Source: Pterois miles (taxonomy: Eukaryota > Chordata > Actinopteri > Perciformes > Scorpaenidae). From it: DNA of 64,000 nt. The position numbers and the translations under genes were made by a program. The stretch is from positions 6,009,001 to 6,073,000 of the forward strand of contig CAMQGK010000130.1 of assembly GCA_947000775.1 (NCBI GenBank). Reading direction: 5' to 3'. Below the pieces are notes generated by a model that did not search any database, was not told the origin of the DNA, and saw nothing but the letters and a program-made list of their open reading frames with translations. The stretch's first letter is position 1. Every line of letters starts with the position of its first letter. Below, one piece after another: positions 48,850 to 60,570 of this stretch.

Positions 48850-50390
48850 AGTAACGTTTGATGCTGTTTTACAACATGTTAGAATGTGTTTTGATTTTGC
48901 TTTGACTTTTACAACGTAGTAGGCCCCTAATGACCCACATCTGTGATGCTTATAGCAACTGATAATAATGATAATATAATATGATAAATGTCGTGATAAC
49001 TGTTGAATCGTGTTGCATGTATGCTGTCGACGTATTCTGTCAGTAAAATAAATGCAAAATACGTGAAACATTACACAGCCTCACCAGGGTTAACAAGAAT
49101 TCTGTACACAAACTGATAAATCCTCCTTGCAGGAACCAAGCCGTTCAATATGTGTTGCCCAACATGATAGTCGCTGTCAGAAACATATTAGAGAGTGATT
49201 GGGGAATAGAAAGCCTCTGGTTGGGATTCATTACACACACACACACACCAGTGATAGCATGAAGCGCTTCATATATAATGTGATTTTTCTAGCCACCGGG
49301 CCTTCTTGCTTGTTTACCCCCGGAGCATAAAGAGAGAAGAAAGAAAGGGAGGAAAAAAACAGCTGAGGAGAAGTTTGCCAGAGACCTTTGCCACGGTTTT
49401 GTGTCTTCTGGCATTTGCAATTAGCACCAGGCTTGCCGAGTGACACTGAGAAACAGATGCTGTCCATCCGTTTGTCACTGACTCTTATTTCTGCCTTTGT
49501 CGGGCGGAGATTGTGCCCTCGCGAACTGTGTGTGTCCTTCTGAGCAATGGAGCTGCCCTGTAATGAGGGTATGAGTACTTGTCTTCAAACGCTCGCTGTT
49601 AATTATACTCCCCTTTATGGTGCACGTTTGTGTGTGTGGTGCATTAAAGAGGGAGGGATAATGACAGAGAGAGGGGGATCAAATGGCAACCTGAAGCTAT
49701 TCAGCAGGATATGACACATACATGATGAGGTCAAAGTTCACAGGGATATTTAAAGGCTACCCCCTGAAGGAAATTGAAATATATTCTACACACATAAAAA
49801 GACCTAAATAACACAATGCTGTAACAAAGAGAGTTAAAGATTGTTAAACCAGGAAGTGTGTAAAAAAGCTCTAATTGGCTCTATTCGTCCAGTAAGTAAT
49901 GCAGTTGTTTGTAAACTGTGTGAGCAAAAAGGTATGAATGATTTATGGTCAGCGCTTACAATTTTAAATCATCTGTTCTGTGGTCAGCAGCGGGGTATCA
50001 AAGCTAAGCCATTAATCACAGCTTTGGGCTATATGTTGTGTATGTATAATACAGAACGTAGATATGCACTACTCTCATCCCCAGTGGTGCTCCAACAAAA
50101 CCTTTCAGCCCTTTAAACCCTGAATGTACACATCATGCACACCTACTACAGAGCAAATACACTGACAGTGATGTGGGCAAAAACTATTTACGATACAAAA
50201 ATCAATGTCAAAGTGTATTTCTTCCTTCATAAAAACAGTACTAGAACATGTATTACCTTTGACATGCAAATTAATGGTATCTATGGTGGACAAGACCTGT
50301 CAGAATCAAAAATAAAGAAATAATTAAATTGCTTGATAAATAATGTAGTAATAAGCAATTACATGTATGTGATAATATAACAATATATGT
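48850..50390. other. Unassigned non-coding stretch
   Basis: No gene is recognised. The segment 49130-49600 is unique-looking and moderately GC-rich, with a short (CA)8 run at 49233-49248. A 91-codon + frame (49841-50116) has no known motif. Confidence 0.4.
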
Positions 50391-50399
50391 GGCATTAAT

Positions 50400-50850
50400 T
50401 AATTGATAAAATTACATTTTTATTTTTGTGTTTTAACTAGCTTATTTATTTACTTTTTAATTAGCTTATTTATTACTTTTGTTGACCCCATGACAGTTAA
50501 AAGACAGCCCCCTCATTTGCATAATAATAATAATAATAATAATAATAAAGAAATGTATAAAGAAAATAAATAAATAATAAATATAAGCTTGGGGAAATTG
50601 CAAAGGGTAAATAATGTATAAACAAAAAGCAAACAAATAAATAAATAAATATAAGGAAGTTTAATAATTAATTAATGCATTTGAAATAATGAATAAATGC
50701 ATATGAAATAACTGAAAGTATAAATAAATAAATTTAAGTTTTTAAAATAAATACATAACGGGGAACATTACATAGAAGAGTAGGGGATTTATCAACAGGG
50801 GAATTATTAATGCAAATGTACATAAATAAAGCAAATTAAAACAGAAATCT
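50400..50850. repeat. AT-rich low-complexity region with (ATA)n
   Basis: Contains a perfect ATA trinucleotide run (50521-50548) and many aaataaataaa stretches. No gene. Confidence 0.75.
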
Positions 50851-52280
50851 CAGTCTTAATATGATCTTTGGTACATTTAATGTCATTAATTTATTTATCA
50901 AGAAATGTTTGTTTATGCCAGGTTCTGTCTTGGAGTAGTCTTTCCTTTTCTAAAAATAACAATATACAGCATAATGGGCAATTTCAAAACCCTACATTCT
51001 AAAGGATTAAATATGTTTATGTAAAAATATGCTCCTGAATATAATTACTTAGCATAAATCCTCTATGGGGCCCGAGAAGGAGTCCTGTATTGGCTGATTT
51101 GTTATAAAACAGAAAATGTGTTTGATTGATGTTGTAATGACCCCTGATTTAGATGAAAAAGCAAGGACATTATATATAGTTGTCTACCAAAAATAATAAG
51201 ATTCAACTTGTTTTATGTTATTATGTAGATTATTAGGAAACATTTCTGAACACTGTCATTATATTTTGCTCTCTATACATTACAGGGCTTAATCTGAGTA
51301 TACTCAGTACACAGTTGTTATATTACTACTCCACTCTAGTCCATGACAAGGTGTTTAGCACTAGCAGCCTCTGTAATGGAGCTTCACTTTTCATAATTTT
51401 GTCAAGCAAGAGGAAGCGGGATGTATTTCATGTTATATGATTTCATACAGCCAACAGTTATGACCATTTATGAACCTAGTTTTTACCATAAGTCACGAGC
51501 AGGGGCTCGTATTGTTAGGTCTGTATCAGGCCCGGGGAGCTCTTCCACAGCCTCTGCACGGTAGTGAAAGATTAACAAAGTGTAAATCAAAGTACTTTTA
51601 CACATGAGGCATGATGGGTGAGATCAATCACTGCTGGACATTGTGGACAAGCCTATTACAGCAAGTGCCACTCGGTGTAAATCTTGATCAGACAGAGGCG
51701 GTGGCGAGCTTTGGGATCAGAAGTCTTAATTGAATTATTGCTAATTTTGCACTGGCGCAGAGGAAAGTAATATATTTAAATATTCAAAATATTTGATTTT
51801 GTTAATAAAAAATAGAAAATGTACTCAGTTTATCTTATATATGCTCAGTCTTTCTCCTTCCCTAGCTCAAAATCAAATAATTTACATAAAGATTAAACTG
51901 ATCCAGTATTATCACTGAGTAAATTTCCCATTCTCCTTTGCTGGCTCTTCAGAGAGACTTGGGTCTGTTATGGCTCTATAGGGTACTTTCCACCAGTGTC
52001 TATTTGACAGAGCCATCACTTTAGGTCCATTACTCTCCGTCTGCTCCTTCTACCAATAATGCCACTGCAACCATTGAGCGGGATCTTAATGGAAAATGAT
52101 ATGCTTGTTGGCAGCTCTGTGTAGCAATACTGCAGTGACCCGTAACATGTTGTAATGAAATGGAAGGAGGAAGAGATGGCAGAAGGAGAAGAAGTGCCTG
52201 CTCTTGTAGAAATGCCTTTCTTACAATGGGTTGAGGAGAAAAGTAGGCTTTATTTTTTGCTATTCAGGGAAACTGTAGCT
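50851..52280. other. Unassigned non-coding stretch
   Basis: AT-rich unique-looking DNA in which no gene or family is recognised. Confidence 0.4.
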
Positions 52281-52288
52281 TGCCTTTT

Positions 52289-52700
52289 AGGGCTGGGATG
52301 ATACACCTTTCTCTCGATTCAGTGTTAGTATAATATTTGGGTGCCAAATTGAAAAATATTGTAATTTAGACACTAGACCATGAGAAAAAGTTGAATCATA
52401 CACATCAGTAAAAATGTTTAATTTTCAAATATATCAGTCTTTTTTTTTTTTCCAGCAACCTAAAAAAAAAAAAAATGAAAGAATAAAGAAATTTCTCTCA
52501 CAAATCAGTGGTATATATTTGTTTTTAATTTTATAAGGGTCTTCTGGTGAATATAATCCGATCAATTTAATTTCCATATATGTATTTTGTAAATACTGTT
52601 TCCTTTCTGAACATCTTATTTTGAAAACATGGTCATAAACTTCCGCTAACGTCATTGCTACCTCTCCCGTCAACTCCGTTCTCTTTAAACACCCATAGTC
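52289..52700 (+). mobile_element. Possible 5' part of a non-autonomous DNA element (agggctgggatgatac end)
   Basis: The sequence agggctgggatgatacacct resembles the end of a common fish element, but no matching inverted end is found downstream, so the right boundary is a guess. T13 and A14 runs occur near 52440-52475. Confidence 0.35.
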
Positions 52701-55700
52701 AGCTCCACCGGGGTCGTTTGAATGTATTTAACATAAATGTCAGTATATGGATGAGCAGTTGTAGCGCCGGCTGATTTGACCACGGAGATGAGACTGACGG
52801 CAGTTATCGCAATACAATAACGTTTCCTGTCTGTGACAGAGTTAGCATGCAGCTGTGACCATATTCTTGCTCTGCGTTCCTACAATTTGTCAAACCCAAA
52901 GTGTTTTCATACTTTCCTGTTCGGATAGTGTTTACCACGCTGGATTTAAGATGTTAGGGGGCAGGTCGTATCCACGCAGACCCCCCACCCTTTTGTAATC
53001 TCTTGTTGTGGCCGGCTGCGACTTGTTTTGGTCGAGGGATACGGAGCAGATATGACGCCACATTATTCAGACTACAACATTAAAAGCAGTAACTTCCTTC
53101 TGCTCCAGCATAGAGTGATGAAATGAAGAAAATTTATCAGTTCTGGCATTAAAAGAAGCAATTTCACAATCGCAAAAAATGTCTGGCTGAATTTGTGGTT
53201 GACCTTGGATTATTTTATTATTCCAAGGCTTTTAAATGACAAAATACTGGCTACAAATAAGATTGTCTGTGTAAAAGAATACTGACAGTATTGGAGATAG
53301 AAACAAATTGAACTCCTGTCAGAAGGCTGGAAACAATAGAGCCTTATTTTTGTTTCTAATGCAGTCACTGTGGGTTTTTCGGTTATGCGTGCACATTATC
53401 TGGTCCAGTAACAAACTTGGTTGTCTAGATCCCAGCTATGGGACAAAATTGTTCACAAATATTGACTAGACTCTCCAAGAACACCACACAATGGTGCATA
53501 TGAATTTTATTTCAGCACCCGTAGAGACTATAAGCACTTTAAATCAGTATCCGCTTTCCACCGATGCTCATCCATATTTGCACTGCCAGCAAAACACTGA
53601 ATGGTGTGTAAGGGAAAATAGAGAAGTGGAAGAGGGTGCTAAAGCTGAGCAGCCCTGTCCTGGATGATGACTTTAGCAAGTTGGCAAGGCATGACGGATA
53701 ATGTGGAAGGGGTAGCTGGTTCAGTAGTTCAGTGCAGACGGTGCCAAATTCTGTTGTGCTCAAAAGTATGCCTGCACTGTCTGTGCCAACTGTGTCTGTC
53801 AAAACAGCAAGCGCGAGTCTTCCATTAAAGCTTCTTCGTTTTCTGATGCTTGCAGATGTAATGCTGATTTGATCCTTGTCTCGCCAAGACTGACCTGTCT
53901 GACTATTTGCTGTTAGCTCCCATCATCCATCTCCCTCAGAGAGGAGTGTTATTTAACGTCAAGACCATAGAACCTACACTTCTGCAGAAATTCACATTAG
54001 GGTTGGACAATATCGAAATTCCCCTACTGACAGTATTTCTTTAAGGAAAAAGACAATGTACAGTATTATTGTCCAAAAAAGCTGAAGAGAGACGCCTGTA
54101 GATATAAATATCGATGGACCGGAGATGCATACATTAAGATACATACGTGCACATAGTGAATAGAATAGAAATGATCATTCAATCAGATCAATCAGCTGGT
54201 GACTACTAACTACACTTGCACAGTCTCACCACTGTTTATATTTTGTCACATTTGATTGAGGGCTGATCTGACTGGTCCGGCCGGTCTTTGTTAGGGGAGT
54301 TGGTGGCAGACTTGTGTATTCTGGATGGTGAATTTTGAGATGGTAGTGGAGATTTGTGGCGTTTCCATCTTTAGGTCTGACTTGTTTATAACAGTTTGCA
54401 AATCACTGTTCTCTGGCTCTCCTTTTTTGTCCAAATTGCACCAACTTTGACACTGCACCTTCTGTGGTTTCCTATCAATACACCCACCCATTGTGAAGTA
54501 GATCAGATGCACAGTTCTCAAGATATGCAAAAGAAATACCCACAGACAGAGATGACTTGCTTTATAGTTAAATGAGCATGAAAATCATATGAAGCATACT
54601 CAGTGTAGCTCTTCATGCCAAAAAGCATCAGCATTCTGGAGCTGGTTGTGGAGTGATTCAAAACAAGTTCATCCACCAACAAACTTTTGACTTAAATTTG
54701 ACCTCTTTGGTGACTCTGGAAGTCTTGGTTGAAAACCTGCGAAGCCCTGCACTACAGCTCTGTTTAATGCATATGATAAACACTGGTTTGCTTGAAATTT
54801 CGGCAAGTTATTTCATGGGCAGAAAATAACCAAATACAGCTTTCTTTTTCCCCTCTCAGCACAGCTAATAAAAGTAACCCAAATAAGCGTGATCTCTCTT
54901 CCTCTCCTTCGCTGTCACTCTAGGACCAGAGGAGGATTCATGCATAACATCTTTGACTAAAAACATCCGATTACTCTTCCTCTTCAAGGTCCACAGAGGT
55001 TTACACAAGTTAATCACATTAGGTCTCTAAATAATCGTGTTTGCGTTTGGCCTTACAAGCATTTAGAGAAAAATATCAGTAGCATATTTGGTAGGCTTGA
55101 TTCCACGTTCTCACAGTCATTCCTTTAGACCCCGGTGAACAGGCTTTGCTCAATATAAATAATATTCATTGCTAAATCTTCCAGTGAGTACTTAATGTAA
55201 TGTCCATCCTAAAATAAGATTAGACTTTATATGCTATTCTCAAGCTCTTACGGTTCAATCAATATGCAAACTGCAACAACACTGCTCCCTCAAGAGCTCT
55301 AACGGGATACAAATTTAAAACACAAATGGTTCTCCAAATGGGGTCCAACTACATCTGAGGTTCCCTTCAACACTCAACAAGCTGCACGGCACCTCCAGGC
55401 TTCCACAGATCATGTTCTTCTAAGACTGTAGGATCCCAAACTTTGCCCTTTTAATCAATACTTCCTGGAGCTACTACAACTTGAGGGAGCATGAATCATG
55501 GCAAGTTCCCCACATGCTCGCTTTATTATGAACATCCCACTCAGAGCAAATGGTAGGCCCCAACACTTCATTTGTTATCTCATATTATCAGTCACTTCCA
55601 GTCTTGTTAATAAATGTTAAATGCTGCTGTGAGTTACAAATCATTTCCAAGCAATGCAGTAATCGAGGTGTTAACTTAAATGAGGTGTGCATCCTTGTTC

Positions 55701-56005
55701 GTGAAGAGCAATACAGGATTGATTGAATTGCTCAGCCGTTAAAGAATACCTATTGTCAAAAGCTGTAATGCAAAAACAATTCCACATAATGATCATAGAT
55801 CATTAGTTTCATTTCTTAAGGATACACAGATATAATGAAGATGTGATTCACTCTCATGAAATGCAAAGGTGTACATATATTATCTGGGTGAGGGGATAAT
55901 AAAAGTGTATTATATACATTTGGACATTGCATTGCGAGAGCATTTGATGGAAGGAAACATGGTGAGAAATTTAAAAAAATGCAAGTTATGTTTTTAGCCT
56001 TATAT
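52701..56005. other. Unassigned non-coding stretch
   Basis: No gene is recognised. A gggttggacaatatcgaaat block at 54000 resembles the end of another fish DNA element, with no partner end seen. The rest is unique-looking. Confidence 0.35.
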
Positions 56006-56014
56006 ATACAGGCT

Positions 56015-56135
56015 GTTCTCATACATTCTCTTATATGCAGCTATACCTATGAAGAGTAATACACTGTAAATAATATATATCCCACAAAAACAGTTTGTAT
56101 GTAAACCACATAATTATGAACCAGGAAGTATAAAG
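56015..56135 (-). repeat. CTTCCTGGTTCATGATTA repeat block, copy 3 (reverse)
   Basis: Plus-strand blocks tatatcccacaaaaacagtt, tgtatgtaaaccacataatt and atgaaccaggaagtataaag are the reverse of 22618-22750. Confidence 0.65.
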
Positions 56136-56208
56136 AATGACTTAACATTCACCCACAAAAAAATCATTTTGGACCCGCCAAAATTTTTAATTTGAAATCA
56201 GAAAGTAT

Positions 56209-56253
56209 TTTTTTTTTTTTTTTTTTATATATATATATTATATATAATAATAT

Positions 56254-56327
<74 letters not shown>
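56209..56327. repeat. T18 run and ~100-bp (AT)n microsatellite
   Basis: A run of T (56209-56226) passes into AT dinucleotides with a few phase slips in the first 50 bases, then a pure run to 56327. It is fully self-complementary and so able to extrude as a cruciform. Length is likely to vary between individuals and to be error-prone in assembly. Confidence 0.95.
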
Positions 56328-56329
<2 letters not shown>

Positions 56330-56459
56330 GAAAAGCAATACTTTCAGTGACAACTTTCTAAAGGCTCTGTGGGTTTTACAATAATTTATTTGCATAAAAA
56401 TGTTGCCAAAAAGACCTTTAAGTCACACCACTATTGTACTAATTAAAATCAATCCACAA

Positions 56460-56525
56460 TCTTTTCCTCAACCTGAATTAGTAGTTTTATTGCCTGAACC
56501 TAACCAAAGCACCTCCTTGTTTTAT
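56460..56525 (-). repeat. Single unit of the TTAGGTTTAGG-type repeat, reverse
   Basis: On the minus strand gctttggttaggttcaggca is followed by ataaaactactaattcaggt and tgaggaaaag, a single diverged unit of the module seen at 17.0 and 46.9-47.3 kb. Confidence 0.5.
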
Positions 56526-56629
56526 TTTAAAAAGACTGTATGAATGCAAGAAGTGGAAATTAACAGTTGTGTTAAATCCATGAACGTATATCTTCGGTTC
56601 AATGGAATGGAGAGATCATAGGACTCGGG

Positions 56630-57110
56630 CTTCCTTACAAATACACATAAACAAAGATTATGTTTTCTATGAACCAAAAGAAATGTAGACAGTCCGGCAA
56701 TAGAGCCCTGGGGGATTCCACAATTAGAGCTTTAGTTTCCTTAACCAACCATATTCCTTCCTTAGAAGAAGACCAATAAATAACAACTCGACAGGCATGC
56801 CAGTCTACTTATGTAGTCCATCAAGCAGAATTTCATCTTTTTTTTTTAATCGCAGCAGTCAGGTCTAGCAGCATGAAAGCAGAAAGCTTCTTGGCATCTG
56901 TTTTGCTTCTCAAATCACTGGCCACCTTCGCAAGTGTCGTGTCTGTGTTGTAGTGGGCCCACGGCCCAGACTGAAGCTTTCCCAAGATGTGGTTTGTTTC
57001 CAGATAACCTAGTTGCTTCAAAACCACTTTCAATCATTTTCCCCAAGAAAACGTTCAGTTAAATAGACCGATAATAACTATCGGCAAAAGGATCGAGGAC
57101 GCTTTTCTAC
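56630..57110 (-). pseudogene. Non-LTR retrotransposon (L2/CR1-like) reverse-transcriptase relic, minus strand
   Basis: A LINE reverse transcriptase copies element RNA into DNA at a nicked target. The minus strand shows its motifs in the correct order: near 57090-57035 a degraded NYRPI block (YYRSI, then a stop) followed by FLGKMIE; after a one-base frameshift VVLKQLGYLE; then LQSG...AHYNTDTTLAKV; at 56852-56880 AFMLLDLTAA; and at 56699-56722 CGIPQGSI. These are conserved early and central RT motifs. After LDLTAA a run of A (about 56839-56848 on the minus strand) replaces the expected aspartate-containing continuation. The YADD catalytic block is not recognisable. Stops and frameshifts make it non-functional. 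The clade call is by eye. Confidence 0.8.
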
Positions 57111-57119
57111 TTATAGGTT

Positions 57120-58750
57120 TTAACTTTACTGCTGGGGGGAGCTGTTTTTTTGCCAGGAGAAATGGATTGTATTCATAATGTTTTCTGATAGGCCCTTGAA
57201 GCTTCACATTTTCTTTTTTTATAAGAAAACTGTAGGTTATAGCCTTTAATCCTCTTGTTTCTAGGCTAAGGAGAGTTTTTCATGTTCGTATATAATTGTT
57301 AGACTGTCCTTGGCCATAGGAATAACATCTGAGGAGTATTAAATTAAATGGTAGTTCTTTTTGAAATAACTCAAGCTCTTTATGGAAAACACTGTCACCC
57401 AAGCTCTGAAAAGATCCCGTGAGGTATTGCAGAGTATCCGCGGTAATTATTCAAATGGGTACAAGCCATATTATCCTTGGGATGTTGGCGAAGAGGAGAA
57501 AATACATAAAAATAAGAAAGTTTAATAGTGCAGCAAAGATCCAAGACTCTCTTCATCTTCAAGAATATATTAAATGTGAAACTGGCAAAGTAAAATCATG
57601 AACTCTTCATACTCATAAGGAAGTTAAATAAACTCCGAAGAAGTCTGTGTATGTAAAACCAGTTTTGTCCAGATTTGGAAGCTGCAGGATATACGCTTGA
57701 TTGAATAGTAGTCACACTGCCGGGAAGCCAGATGTGTTATTGCACAAGTGTGTTAATAAGCAGCCATATAATCCATTACTAGACAAGCATGTGTCTGCTA
57801 CTTTCGCTCACAAATGGGGGAAAAAAGAGTTTCACAGTGGGGTAGCCAGCATAGCGGTGTGTCAGCCTTATTTCTGCCACTTAAATCTATGCTCAAGCAA
57901 GGAAGTATGCAGAAACTGTAATTTAAAGCAATGGCCAGAACTGAAAAGATCAATTTACCAATAGAACAACTATTAAAAAAAAAATAATGGCTAATGCTTC
58001 CGTATCTATAGGAATAGAGAAAACCTACAAATCCAGCATTTCACTGCCCATTCACTCTGATCTGGGCTCCTTAATGACATTATGAGTTACAGACAGTTTC
58101 CTGTAACAGGAAGTGTGTGACTCACTTTATTTGAATGCTGATGAGACCACAATGGGGGCGTCCAAGCGGCATGCTGATCTGGATAGAAAGAGACTTATTC
58201 ATATGCAGGCCTGATAGCGACTTTAGTCAAACAAAGTACATCTTTTCCCTTCTCCCCGCTGTCTTTTAATGACTTGGGGATTTGTAGATAGAAACAAACA
58301 CAGAGACTAAGGCTCCACGATGGACTCATAATTGTATTTTCATTGCAGAGAAACTGTGTTTGCTTACGCTGATCTTATCTGGGCTTATTAAAAATTCACA
58401 ATCAATATTACCAAGCATTAAGAGAAAACATGGAAGTCGTGAGATTGGAAAAGAATGGAACTGCTAGGAACCTTGGACCTGAGAATAATGGCATTTCTCT
58501 GCCTTAGACATTAAAAAAATCAATATTTCAGCCACAGTTCATAATAATAATAATATTTGACGAATATAAAATTATAATAATTGCAAATTAGAACCTGTGT
58601 GGCAGCTTTGCATCATCCGTATTATTGATTTGAAGTTTTGATTTGAAGCTTTTTGGGGAAAAACTCTCACACATTACTCTTCACTACACTACAGTACATT
58701 TCCAACAATTGCTAGCAGTAACATAAAGAAAGACAAGCATCTATAATCTA
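57120..58750. other. Unassigned non-coding stretch
   Basis: No gene is recognised. The segment 58030-58400 looks unique and possibly conserved. Confidence 0.4.
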
Positions 58751-58754
58751 TTAG

Positions 58755-58870
58755 TAGTAGCAGTATTACTTTATTGATCCCAGCGTGGGAAGGTCCTCTA
58801 TCACAGAAATGCCGCATGTGATTCAATACAAAGAAGAAAGAACAATCAGGGGTCGGTCCATGTAGATATT
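58755..58870 (-). mobile_element. 3' tail of a LINE-like element, minus strand
   Basis: On the minus strand it reads ttcccacgctgggatcaata followed by aagtaatactgctac. The ggatcaataaagta motif marks a fish L2-type tail, of a different subfamily from the TTATC copies. There is no clear tandem tail. Confidence 0.55.
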
Positions 58871-58879
58871 ACGGAATAA

Positions 58880-60070
58880 TCAGTGACATGCAGTAAATAA
58901 TGATTCAGCGCCCATACCTGGGGAGCGTTGTTTGCGCCACGCTATGAATAAATACCTATTTGTGCAGACATTTTGAGAGAAGCAGAATATTTCCTGAGCA
59001 GCAGAATTGGGAGCACATTAATAAAACTTTTGGCAATCTAAGCATGCACTGAAACCCATAACTTAACCGTGCAAAACCCACAAAATGCACATAAACTCTA
59101 AAGTGTATTCTTTGAGATAATGGGATGTAAGGCGAAGCCTCAAACATATGGTTAATCAGGCATGGATTTGATTAATTGTGCACTAATGTAACACACTTTT
59201 TTTATAATTCATAACATATATTTGCATTGTAAATAGATACACTTTTGCTCTAGAGTATCATACTGGAAAATTTGCATTGTTAATATCCATGCTTCAGCAA
59301 AGGAGCATAATTAGTATGTGAGTATGCTGTTTGCTGTCTGATTACTGGACATTTATAACTTTTGTTTACTTCTGCAGACTACAGGTCAATGCATGTGCTG
59401 AGAATGAGTAACCAAGCAGATAACACCATTCTGTACACTTACCCTCTTTAAATCAGTCAATTAACTCAAAAGCACACATACCTGTCTGCTTAATTGTGTC
59501 CCCAGTGCTTAATTATCGGTATACATTTTAGAGAACTGAAGCCTGGATCTGCCATATGAGAAAAATGATAATAGTAATACAGCTACAGCTTGTTAGTGCT
59601 TGGATATGATGTATAATGAAACACAAGATGCTCAATATAGAACTATTTGGAGGTAAAAAATTGCCACAGGGATCAAACTTCTGTCTTTTGACAAGACTTT
59701 AAAAAATGAAAGAAGGAGCCGATAGTCACAACAAACCTATTCACAACAAATTACAGGTACACAAGTATGCTGAATGATTATTTCCAAACATGCCCATATT
59801 AACAAGCCAAATGTTAGGTAACATACAAGTGAGAAAGAAGAGCTGGGAATGTGAGATACTTGTGGTAAAGGGTTATTTCACCACTAATTGTAGTCTTTGC
59901 TGAGTGGGTGCATCTGTCTGGCTGTCCATGGCTAATCTTGCATACTGCTGGACCCATCAGCCTAATATTTTAGTGTTCATTTACAACTGTATGCTCAAGG
60001 ATCTCTTGTGGTTGCAGTGAATCACACTTTCTGAGAACACACTGTGTTAACTCTAATTTACCATAACTGA
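58880..60070. other. Unassigned non-coding stretch upstream of the candidate exon
   Basis: No gene is recognised. If the exon at 60102 is real this is intron. The region 59880-60040 has repeat-like wording (gctgtccatggctaatcttg, gtgttcatttacaactgtat) without a partner in the window. Confidence 0.4.
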
Positions 60071-60101
60071 CTGCTGACTCCTCACAACTCTTAACCTGCA
60101 G

Positions 60102-60185
60102 GAAGTGATCAACGACTGCTTCAGCTTGGACTCTTTGTTTTCCACTACGGATTACGAATTCTTCCCTCTGGATTCACTCGCCAAG
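60102..60185 (+). CDS. Candidate internal coding exon, protein not recognised
   Basis: This is the best candidate for host-gene coding sequence. A pyrimidine-rich tract ending ctcttaacctgcag (acceptor AG at 60100-60101) precedes it, with branch-point-like ctgac/tgac sequence 20-40 bases upstream. It ends CCAAG before gtaaga (from 60186), close to the consensus donor. It is 84 bp, exactly 28 codons. The zero-phase frame is fully open, starting EVINDCFSLDSLFS and ending FPLDSLAK, acidic and rich in Ser, Leu and Phe. A second frame is also open (SDQRLLQLGLF...), so the frame is not proven. I do not recognise a domain. No neighbouring exon was found within the window, so flanking introns would be long, at least 3.8 kb downstream. 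It could instead be a non-coding exon or a chance pairing of splice sites. Confidence 0.5.
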
Positions 60186-60210
60186 GTAAGACAATTGCAT
60201 GTATGTATAC

Positions 60211-60570
60211 TAGAGGTCAACCGATTTGGGTTTTTTATTGCTAATGCCGAATTTTACAGAATCAGGACAGCCGATGGCTGATATATGTGGCTGATTTTTT
60301 TCTTTTTTCTTCCAACTGATTAAATATAACAGCTTAATAATAACAAATGATACACAAAATATCTTAACTTAAGTAAGTTTACTGAACAATATTTAAGGTC
60401 TGTCTCTCCAATCTGCATTTTGTGTCTGTACGGTTTCTCCCAGGTAGCATGTTCTTCTTATGCACTCTTGCAAAGGTTTCACATGTTGTACAGCAACAAC
60501 ACTGTCCACAGATGCACCTGCTTGCTAATCGGCTTAATATGCTCGGACACCAGCCGACGCCATTAATGAA
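60211..60570 (+). mobile_element. Possible non-autonomous DNA element (tagaggtcaaccgat end)
   Basis: Begins tagaggtcaaccgatttggg with nearby agccgatggctgatatat, resembling a common fish hAT-like derivative that starts with tagaggtcgaccgat. A possible matching inner block, atcggcttaatatgctcgga then caccagccgac, lies at 60525-60560. The right boundary is uncertain. It starts only 26 bases after the candidate exon. Confidence 0.5.

Noticed and set aside
49841..50116. 91-codon + frame with two nearby cysteines (CKLCEQKG)
   Set aside because: Superficially like a zinc-binding pair but there is no second pair, no known domain and no splice framing.
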